From positions 1-64,000 of the forward strand of contig NZ_FNJD01000017.1 of the NCBI RefSeq assembly GCF_900103185.1: a DNA stretch of 64,000 nucleotides, given 5' to 3'. The notes under the pieces were generated by a model. That model was given only the letters and a program-made list of their open reading frames with translations. It was not told the DNA's origin and did no database searches. The position numbers and the translations under genes are program-made. Within the stretch, counting starts at the first letter, position 1, and each line of letters opens with the position of its first letter. The stretch comes from Sulfitobacter litoralis (GTDB lineage: Bacteria; Pseudomonadota; Alphaproteobacteria; Rhodobacterales; Rhodobacteraceae). Shown here piece by piece: positions 57,909 through 64,000 of this stretch.

Positions 57909-58868
57909 TTAAACGGGCCCGCCAAGTAGTTCATTTGCGATCTCGCGGGCGACGGGGGTGGCCTCTTCGGCGGTCATGCCAGCATGCAAACGAGGATCAT
58001 AAAGCATCTTGAGCAAAAGCTCGTCATGGCGGGTCAGCAGCGCGAATTCGTCGTCATCGTTAAAGATCGACGGGCGTGCGGTGGGGCTGTCATTAGCAAG
58101 GCCAAGCCCCTGCGCGAGTTCTTCGTGGATGCACGACAGCCGCATAAGCGACGGGTTTTCGGCCCGGATCACGGCCACGGCAGCAGTATAGATGTTGGGG
58201 TCCGCACCCCCGGCATAGGCTGCGACGACGCAATAGGTATCGCGGCGCAGATCGCTGAGCGCGGCAAGGCTTTCGGCAGTGACACCGGGGATGCTTTTGG
58301 CTGCGAGGGCCAGAGCATCGGACCGGTCGTCCTCGCCGGCGACGATCACCATAAAGTTCGGTTTCCCCCCGACTGAGACGGAATGCTGCGTCGTCGCGGC
58401 CAGACGGGCGGCGTAATCTTTGATCGAAGCCTCGTCACGCGCGCGTTCGGACGGGGGCACGCCGTCGCCGAAAACCACCTCCATCCGCACGGGGCGTTCC
58501 CAGCGACGCATCGGGGATTTGTCCCCACGGCCGGTCAGAGTGGCGTTGTATTCGTTGTAAAAGGCAATTTGTTCAAAGTTGCGCACCAGCATGCCGGCAG
58601 AAAAAGGCGTATCCTGCCCGCCACCATCACGTCGCAAAAGGCCCTGGCTAAGCTGCGCCTGCTGAATCTGATGGAAATAGCTGCGCAGCTTGGCGCTTTT
58701 TTGCGACGTCGGCTTGGCCACCACAGGCGGCGGGGCCGGTGGCGTTTCGGGGCGCGCGATGGGCTTCAGCGTCGGTTCAACCGGGGGCTGCGGGGTACAG
58801 GCGGCAAGCGCGGCAACCATTGCCACCGTGCCGAACCATCCTGCCCGCCCTAACCGTTGCCATGCCAT
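57909..58868 (-). CDS. DUF2927 lipoprotein
   Basis: A 319-residue lipoprotein with a lipobox LAAC near residue 24 and a proline-rich linker before the DUF2927 domain. The domain holds a likely zinc-site helix HEELAQGLGLAND (metallopeptidase-like), found in other members. A periplasmic or outer-membrane protease-like role is possible but not established. It sits between the SPFH and TelA genes. Confidence 0.78.
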   Translation of the reverse strand: MAWQRLGRAGWFGTVAMVAALAACTPQPPVEPTLKPIARPETPPAPPPVVAKPTSQKSAKLRSYFHQIQQAQLSQGLLRRDGGGQDTPFSAGMLVRNFEQIAFYNEYNATLTGRGDKSPMRRWERPVRMEVVFGDGVPPSERARDEASIKDYAARLAATTQHSVSVGGKPNFMVIVAGEDDRSDALALAAKSIPGVTAESLAALSDLRRDTYCVVAAYAGGADPNIYTAAVAVIRAENPSLMRLSCIHEELAQGLGLANDSPTARPSIFNDDDEFALLTRHDELLLKMLYDPRLHAGMTAEEATPVAREIANELLGGPV

Positions 58869-58894
58869 ATCGCGCGCTCCAAGCGTAAAAGGGA

Positions 58895-60070
58895 TTAAAC
58901 CGAAGAGGGTGCGGGCTTGACCGCTTTGGCAGAGGCCAACGTGTCGCGCAGATTGGCTTCCATTTCCTGCAGGTCCTTTTCGGCAGAGGCACGGCGCGCT
59001 TTGCCTTCGTCCGCAATTTGCAGGGATTCCTGAATGGTCCCGATCAGGTCAGCGTTGGCTTGTTTGACCGCTTCGATGTCGAAAACGCCGCGTTCCATCT
59101 CGGTGCGGATGACCTTGTTGCTTTCGCGCAAGTTCTGAGCGTTCGACGTCAGCAGTTCATTCGTCAGATCGTTGGCATCGCGCACGGCAGCGGCGGCTTC
59201 GACGCTGCGCTGGATGGTGACCGCCTGCGCCAATTGGGTTTCCCACAGTGGCACTGTGTTCACGAGGGTGGAATTGATTTTGGTAACCAGCGACTTGTCG
59301 TTTTCCTGCACCAAGCGGATGGAGGGCAGCGACTGCATCGTCACCTGACGGGTCAGTTTCAGGTCATGCACGCGGCGTTCCAGATCGTCACGCGCGGCGC
59401 GGATATCGCGCAGTTCCTGCGCGACCATGACCTGATCCGTCTCGGGTGCGGCGTCGACCTGCGCTTGTTTGGCGGGAATGGTGGTCGCGTCCAACTCTGC
59501 CAGCTTGGCCTCGCCTGCTGCGATATAAAGGGCGAGTTCATCATAGAACTGCAGCGTCTTTTCATACAGCATATCAAGTGATTTGATATCTTTTAGCAGG
59601 GTGTGCTCATGGGTCAGCAGCTCGTCCGTGACGCGGTCGATCTGACCTTGAACCTGTTCGAACTTGGCGGTGAACTTGGCAAAGGGGGCGGCGCGACCCA
59701 GCAGGCGTTCCCACCAGCTGCGTTCACGGCGAACGTCCAGTTCCGATACCGAAAAACCGCGGATGGTTGTCACGATATTGCGCAGGCTATCACCGGCAGG
59801 GCCCACATCCTTGTTCCGCACGTCTTGCAACATCGCTTGGCTGATTTCTTGCAGCTCAGCCTGCGCACCGGAGCCGAAACCGATAATCGATTGCGTGTCG
59901 CCCATGTCGATCTCTGCCATGCGGCTTTTGATTTCGGCCGATTGGGGCGCATCTGCCTTTTCAAGCGAAACGACAGCATCCGCGGGCGCGGGGTCGGCCA
60001 GCACTTGGGCGTTTACCTCATCCACCAGCGCGACAGATTGGGTGGCTTTTTCACGAACGGTATCAGACAT
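58895..60070 (-). CDS. TelA family protein (tellurite resistance / toxic anion resistance)
   Basis: A 391-residue helix-rich cytoplasmic protein of the TelA/KlaA/YceH family. Long coiled-coil segments run from about 100 to 380, with VSELDVRRERSWWERLLGR and LPSIRLVQENDKSLVTKINST as family stretches. These proteins are linked to resistance to tellurite and cell-wall antibiotics in other bacteria. It follows the XpaC gene by 37 bases, an arrangement also seen for Bacillus xpaC-yaaN. Confidence 0.9.
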   Translation of the reverse strand: MSDTVREKATQSVALVDEVNAQVLADPAPADAVVSLEKADAPQSAEIKSRMAEIDMGDTQSIIGFGSGAQAELQEISQAMLQDVRNKDVGPAGDSLRNIVTTIRGFSVSELDVRRERSWWERLLGRAAPFAKFTAKFEQVQGQIDRVTDELLTHEHTLLKDIKSLDMLYEKTLQFYDELALYIAAGEAKLAELDATTIPAKQAQVDAAPETDQVMVAQELRDIRAARDDLERRVHDLKLTRQVTMQSLPSIRLVQENDKSLVTKINSTLVNTVPLWETQLAQAVTIQRSVEAAAAVRDANDLTNELLTSNAQNLRESNKVIRTEMERGVFDIEAVKQANADLIGTIQESLQIADEGKARRASAEKDLQEMEANLRDTLASAKAVKPAPSSV

Positions 60071-60107
60071 GGTTCAAGTATTCCTATGTTCTTGCGGGTG
60101 CGACAGA

Positions 60108-60995
60108 TTAATCGAGGCGCACGCCTTCTCGGGAAAGCCGCTCGCGCAGCACGTCGATTTCGATGTTCAGGTCGGTCTTGTCTTCCAATAGCGATTTTTG
60201 GGTGCGCGCGGCAAAATTTTTGTCCAGATCGTCCAGCAAGGCCAGATAATCGGCACGCGCCTGCGCATCGCCCGTGCTGGCATATATGTCAGCGAACTTG
60301 ATCGTCGCGTCCCGCGCGCCCAACAGGTAGACCGACAGGTATTTCCGCGCACCCGTCAGATCGCGCGGGTCATCCTGCACTGTGCGGATCAGGGTACGCG
60401 CCGTGTCCTGAAACTGAGCCAAGCGGTCCCGTGCTTGGCGGTCGCCAGCGCGGGCAATGGCTGTGTTCATAGCAGCAAGGTGCTTTTCGGCTTCGTCCAC
60501 AACTCGGGCGACGCGGTCTTTCTGAAAGCTGTCCACGCCTTCCATCCCTTTGGCGGTCAGCGGATCGATGCCAAAGGCCGACACATGCAACCCCATAGCG
60601 GCCAAGCCATAGAGCACGGGGGCCACCAGGCCGGGATCATTTTTATAGGCAGCCAAGGCCACACCCGCACCGGTAAGCAGGCTGGCGATGATCTTGCGCG
60701 GCAGGGCGGGGCGTTCAGCCACTTTGCGCGCGGTATAGGCGGCTTCGGCTTTTAATCCTTCGCGCAGCATCCACGCGGCACCGGTCAACGCCGCTGCGGC
60801 CACCAAGCCAAGGACTAGCCCCTGAGCCCCGTCGTTCAATGACAGGAACACCAGCGGAATGGCGGGGATGAACAAGAGCGTTGCCCGCCCGCTTGCGGGG
60901 TCCACCTCTATGCGTTTTGCACGGGCTTCACGCGGGGCTGACGCGTCGCCGCCGGTGTCTTGATTGCTGTATTTACCGCCAAAGCGCTGTGCCAT
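60108..60995 (-). CDS. XpaC-family protein (5-bromo-4-chloroindolyl phosphate hydrolysis)
   Basis: A 295-residue protein with two to four membrane segments at about 40-150 and a helical C-terminal domain. Similar to XpaC, whose name comes from a phosphate-hydrolysis phenotype; no phosphatase motif is visible. It partners TelA-like proteins in other genomes. The start lies three bases after the preceding small membrane-protein gene. Confidence 0.85.
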   Translation of the reverse strand: MAQRFGGKYSNQDTGGDASAPREARAKRIEVDPASGRATLLFIPAIPLVFLSLNDGAQGLVLGLVAAAALTGAAWMLREGLKAEAAYTARKVAERPALPRKIIASLLTGAGVALAAYKNDPGLVAPVLYGLAAMGLHVSAFGIDPLTAKGMEGVDSFQKDRVARVVDEAEKHLAAMNTAIARAGDRQARDRLAQFQDTARTLIRTVQDDPRDLTGARKYLSVYLLGARDATIKFADIYASTGDAQARADYLALLDDLDKNFAARTQKSLLEDKTDLNIEIDVLRERLSREGVRLD

Positions 60996-60998
60996 GGA

Positions 60999-61229
60999 TC
61001 AAAGCCCCCCAAGCCAGCCGGTGGACACGCCGAACAGCAAAACGATCAGGGCGACATAGGTGATTTTCTGAAACGGTGTCGGTGCCATGGGGCGATAGAT
61101 CTCCTGTCCCTGCGCGGGTGCCGATGCGCGACGGCTTGCGTCCAGAATCCTTGCAATGATTGTCACCAAAATGGCGACAAACGCAACAATCAGCGCCAGC
61201 GTGGCGACAATGACTAGCAATCTACCCAT
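60999..61229 (-). CDS. Small membrane protein upstream of xpaC
   Basis: A 76-residue protein with two predicted membrane segments (about 3-29 and 54-72) and a short charged loop. The ATG at 61229 follows AAGGAAGG; an upstream in-frame start 14 codons away is unlikely. It is the first gene of the run through dtd and stops three bases before the XpaC gene. It resembles no family I can name. Confidence 0.7.
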   Translation of the reverse strand: MGRLLVIVATLALIVAFVAILVTIIARILDASRRASAPAQGQEIYRPMAPTPFQKITYVALIVLLFGVSTGWLGGL

Positions 61230-61326
61230 CAGACCTTCCTTTGCACGACATATAGTCGCGGTACCGCCCATCGACTAGGGTCGCGCACGTAAAAGAAGCT
61301 GGCAAGGGGCCGTAAACCCAAAGAAA

Positions 61327-62337
61327 TCAGGGTTTACGGGTGGATTTCACGCGGGTGCCGAATTTGCGCGGCGCAGGGACGTCGGACGCAGGACGGGCAG
61401 GCTTGGATTTGCCATAGCCGGGCTTGGGCTTGCCGGGGATGGTCTTGCCGGTGGCGGTCTTGTCGCCGGGTTCTTTTGGCAGACCGGGGCGACCGGGGCC
61501 TGGCTCTCCGGGTTTGCGCGTCTTTCGTTTGACGATGCGCGCGGGCTTTTTCTTGACGGCGGTGCCGGTGGTATCGGCAATCTCGAGGCCCAGCTGGTCA
61601 CGGACGACCTTGCGTTTCAGCTCTTCGACCTCACCGGGTTTCAGCTCGCCCAACTGAAATGGACCATAGCTGGTGCGGATCAGACGGTTCACCGACAGGT
61701 GCACCGCTTCCATCGCGCGGCGAATTTCGCGGTTCTTGCCTTCGCGAAGACCGATTGTAAGCCAGGCATTTGCACCCTGTTGCCGATCAAGCGATACCGT
61801 CATCGGTTGGAAATCCTCGCCATCAATCGTGATGCCCTTGCGCAGCGGTTCGAGCATATCATCGGTGGGCCGGCCATTTACCCGCACGCGGTAGCGCCGC
61901 AGCCAGCCGTTCGAGGGCAATTCCAACCTGCGTTTGACCTCGCCGTCATTGGTCAGCAGCAACAACCCTTCGGAGTTAAGGTCAAGCCGACCGACGCTCA
62001 TGACGCGGGGCATGTCTTCGGGCAGATCATCAAAGATCGTGCCGCGACCTTTTTCGTCGCGATTGGTGGTCACCAGCCCCGTGGGCTTGTGGTACAGCCA
62101 GACGCGGGGTGGTTCGGGCTCGCCGACGGGCTTGCCGTCCACGGTGATTGCATCGGCAGGCGTCACGTTCAACGCGGGCGAATCGATCTGCGCGCCGTTG
62201 ACCCGCACGCGGCCGGCCTCGATCATACGCTCTGCTTCGCGGCGGCTGGCAAGTCCGGCACGGGACAGGACTTTGGCAATACGGTCACCGGGTGGGGTGC
62301 CGGATTTCGGGGGCTGGGAGGGTGTATCTTCGCTCAT
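61327..62337 (-). CDS. rluB: 23S rRNA pseudouridine synthase RluB, with long basic tail
   Basis: A 336-residue RsuA-family pseudouridine synthase that modifies U2605 in 23S rRNA. The S4 RNA-binding domain lies at about 17-75 (GLASRREAERMIEAGRVRVN), and the catalytic Asp is in SVGRLDLNSEGLLLLTNDG. The enzyme part ends near 230. The last 100 residues are rich in Lys, Pro and Gly and lack defined structure, as in many alphaproteobacterial RluB proteins. It is divergent from tadA. Confidence 0.93.
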   Translation of the reverse strand: MSEDTPSQPPKSGTPPGDRIAKVLSRAGLASRREAERMIEAGRVRVNGAQIDSPALNVTPADAITVDGKPVGEPEPPRVWLYHKPTGLVTTNRDEKGRGTIFDDLPEDMPRVMSVGRLDLNSEGLLLLTNDGEVKRRLELPSNGWLRRYRVRVNGRPTDDMLEPLRKGITIDGEDFQPMTVSLDRQQGANAWLTIGLREGKNREIRRAMEAVHLSVNRLIRTSYGPFQLGELKPGEVEELKRKVVRDQLGLEIADTTGTAVKKKPARIVKRKTRKPGEPGPGRPGLPKEPGDKTATGKTIPGKPKPGYGKSKPARPASDVPAPRKFGTRVKSTRKP

Positions 62338-62401
62338 ACCACAGCGCTTACCCTGTTTCCTGCGCTTGCGAAAGGGCGGCGTTTGCGGGCATGAGACATG
62401 A

Positions 62402-62857
62402 ATGAGCTTTACCTCTTATATGTCCATCGCATTAGAACAGGCCCGCGCCGCAGCTGCCCGCGGCGAAGTACCCGTGGGCGCGGTCATTGTCGCAGCTGAT
62501 GGCACTGTCGTGGCCCAAGCGGGCAACCGCACGCGCGAGCTGAATGATCCGACCGCCCATGCCGAGGTGCTGGCCATTCGCGCCGCCTGCGCTGCGGCGG
62601 GGTTCGAACGGCTGGGCGGGCACGCACTTTATGTCACGCTGGAACCCTGCGCCATGTGTGCTGCGGCGATCTCCGCGGCGCGGCTGGCACGGTTGTACTA
62701 CGGCGCGTCCGACCCCAAATCAGGCGGAGTGGCACAGGGCGCGCGGGTGTTTTCCCATGCCCAATGCCACCACGCCCCCGACGTCTATGACGCCATCGCC
62801 GCCGCCGAGAGCGAAGAGCTGCTGAAGACGTTTTTTGCTGCGAAACGAAAAGGATAA
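62402..62857 (+). CDS. tadA: tRNA-specific adenosine deaminase TadA
   Basis: A 151-residue zinc-dependent deaminase that makes inosine at position 34 of tRNA-Arg. The zinc site is HAE (53-55) plus PCAMC (82-86) in TAHAEVLAIR and EPCAMCAAAI. Length is typical. It starts 64 bases from rluB on the opposite strand and is followed five bases later by a membrane protein gene. Confidence 0.95.
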   Translation: MSFTSYMSIALEQARAAAARGEVPVGAVIVAADGTVVAQAGNRTRELNDPTAHAEVLAIRAACAAAGFERLGGHALYVTLEPCAMCAAAISAARLARLYYGASDPKSGGVAQGARVFSHAQCHHAPDVYDAIAAAESEELLKTFFAAKRKG

Positions 62858-62862
62858 GCCCC

Positions 62863-63483
62863 ATGGCCCAACGGGATGAATTAAGCATTTTCGTGCGCGA
62901 CGCGCTGACGGCAGGCAAGTCCCGCCCCGAGATTGCTGCCGCGCTGGCCCACGCGGGCTGGCGCAGCGCAGAGGTGCAGGACGCCCTGAACGGATGGGAC
63001 GAGATGCCGTTCTCTCCGCCCGTTCCGCGCCCCGTGGCGACGGTGTCTGCGCGGGATTTCTTTACCTATGCGCTGACGTTCTGCGTCCTGATTCTTGGGG
63101 CATTCAATCTGGTGGTTGTGTTGCAGGCGCTGGTTGATCTGGTCTTTGCCACAGGGGACGGCGACAGTGACCGGCCAATCCGCTGGGGTGTTGCCGTGTT
63201 GATCGTGACTGCGCCGCTGTACCTCTGGCTGACCCTGCGGGAGCGGCAGAAACTTGCGCGCGACCCTGCGCATTACCGGTCCGCGATCCGCAAATGGATG
63301 ATCTATATCGGGCTGCTCTTGGCTGCGCTGACCCTGCTCGGGGATGCAATTGCCACGATCTATGCACTGCTGACCGGTGATCTGACGCTGCAATTTATCG
63401 TTAAGGCGCTGGTGGTACTGGTAGTGGCGGGAGGCATATTCGGTTTTTATGTGCGGGACCTGCGCGAAGAGGCCCCTGCGTGA
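62863..63483 (+). CDS. Membrane protein with DUF5671-type domain
   Basis: A 206-residue protein with a soluble N-terminus (RPEIAAALAHAGWRSAEVQDALNGW, a helical UBA-like unit) and four membrane segments between about 65 and 195. This fits DUF5671 proteins. Function is unknown. It overlaps the next gene by four bases. Confidence 0.65.
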   Translation: MAQRDELSIFVRDALTAGKSRPEIAAALAHAGWRSAEVQDALNGWDEMPFSPPVPRPVATVSARDFFTYALTFCVLILGAFNLVVVLQALVDLVFATGDGDSDRPIRWGVAVLIVTAPLYLWLTLRERQKLARDPAHYRSAIRKWMIYIGLLLAALTLLGDAIATIYALLTGDLTLQFIVKALVVLVVAGGIFGFYVRDLREEAPA

Positions 63484-63914
63484 ACAAACTGCTACTGATC
63501 TGCATGTGCTTGCTGGTCGGCGGGGCCATTGTCGGTGGTTTGATGGTGATAGGTGGACCAAAGCAGGCGCGACTGGCGCGCGAGGACAAGCAGCGCATCA
63601 GTGACCTGCGGATCCTTCGCAGTCATCTCATGTGCATCGGCCACCCGCGCAAGCCGCTGCCCCAGACCCTGACGGATGACGCCTATTGTCCCAGCACGCG
63701 CCACAGCCTGTACGATATCCTTGCCAGTGGCGACCCAGCGAGCGGCGCACCTTATGTGTATCGTCGCTTCAGCGACACCGCGTTCGAAGTTTGTACGACG
63801 CTGGCGCTGAACTCGCAAAAGGCGCGCAAAGCTGCGTTTGATCAAGGCAACATTGCCCTGCCCGCCGACGACACCCTCTGCTTTATCGGGGAGCGTGCCG
63901 TTTCTATTGAATAG
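63480..63914 (+). CDS. Hypothetical secreted or membrane-anchored protein
   Basis: A 144-residue protein from a GTG start in a GTGA overlap with the preceding gene. It has an N-terminal hydrophobic segment (about 4-26) and four cysteines after it (MCIG, AYCPS, EVCTT, TLCFI) that could form two disulfides outside the membrane. I recognise no family. Co-translation with the DUF5671 gene suggests a joint role. Confidence 0.6.
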   Translation: MNKLLLICMCLLVGGAIVGGLMVIGGPKQARLAREDKQRISDLRILRSHLMCIGHPRKPLPQTLTDDAYCPSTRHSLYDILASGDPASGAPYVYRRFSDTAFEVCTTLALNSQKARKAAFDQGNIALPADDTLCFIGERAVSIE

Positions 63915-63921
63915 GGGGATC

Positions 63922-64000
63922 CTATAGCGTGATTGCCTTGAGCACTTCGGGCTCGATCACATCCACGCCGGGCAAACCGTCGACCAGCACCTGAGCCGAT
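63922..64000 (-). CDS. C-terminal end of an unidentified protein (cut by window edge)
   Basis: The minus strand is open from the edge to a TAG at 63922-63924, giving VLVDGLPGVDVIEPEVLKA and four more residues. The codon pattern looks real and the gene converges on the plus-strand pair. Too little is present to name it. Confidence 0.5.
   Translation of the reverse strand, partial: SAQVLVDGLPGVDVIEPEVLKAITL

Noticed and set aside
56433-57929. A 498-codon plus-strand open frame antisense to the SPFH-GYF and cytochrome b genes
   Set aside because: Composition is His/Arg/Gly-rich, and both minus-strand genes have recognisable domains.

Overview
The window reads as chromosome of a Roseobacter-group alphaproteobacterium (Rhodobacterales). 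It is GC-rich, has tightly packed operons with 1-8 nt stop/start overlaps, and carries gene sets typical of that group: a late cobalamin operon, protocatechuate dioxygenase genes, glutathione-dependent formaldehyde dehydrogenase, OxyR/KatG and an isoquinoline-1-oxidoreductase-like operon. The genus is not decided by the sequence. About 57 protein genes (two cut by the window edges) and one tRNA are supported. No rRNA, CRISPR array, prophage or complete insertion sequence is seen; one IS30-type transposase runs off the left edge.

Layout. 1-2.4 kb: IS30 transposase fragment, a VOC enzyme, and a DUF305 membrane protein next to a glutaredoxin-MauE fusion. 2.4-8.25 kb (minus): one very large secreted mosaic protein with two GEVED modules, an SdrD-B-like module and several DUF11-type modules. 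8.5-15.2 kb (plus): cobalamin late synthesis and salvage, in the order threonine kinase, cbiB, cobC, BtuF-like binding protein, cobO, cobU, cobT, cobS. 15.3-18.5 kb: DUF6880, CreA-like and lytic transglycosylase genes. 18.5-21.8 kb: oxyR and katG, divergent, with an OxyR-type operator between them. 21.9-25.6 kb (minus): a glycosyltransferase, then pcaC-pcaH-pcaG followed by a beta-keto acid cleavage enzyme. 25.8-30.4 kb (plus): frmA and a 2Fe-2S / molybdopterin / dihaem cytochrome c operon.

30.4-36.7 kb: malonyl-CoA synthetase (minus), tRNA-Gly(TCC), an ABC exporter, a BON-LysM (Kbp-like) protein and a fatty acyl-CoA synthetase. 36.9-45.1 kb (minus): an oligopeptide-type ABC importer flanked by a CocE/NonD serine hydrolase and an alkaline-phosphatase-superfamily phosphodiesterase. 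45.5-53.8 kb (plus): a surface adhesin (BapA-like N-terminus, eight Ig-like repeats) with its own type I secretion system (TolC-like, ABC, HlyD-like). 53.8-61.2 kb (minus): a run of nine genes holding dtd, a nitroreductase, a zinc-ribbon membrane protein, a cytochrome b, an SPFH-GYF protein, a DUF2927 lipoprotein, TelA, XpaC and a small membrane protein. 61.3-64 kb: rluB, tadA, two small uncharacterised proteins and the end of one more gene.

The two most interesting units are the TelA/XpaC/SPFH run, which looks like an uncharacterised envelope or stress module, and the pca operon in which a beta-keto acid cleavage enzyme sits directly after the dioxygenase genes. The second suggests a beta-ketoadipate pathway ending without the usual CoA transferase and thiolase. 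The adhesin/type I secretion locus is a complete surface-attachment system without clear RTX arrays.
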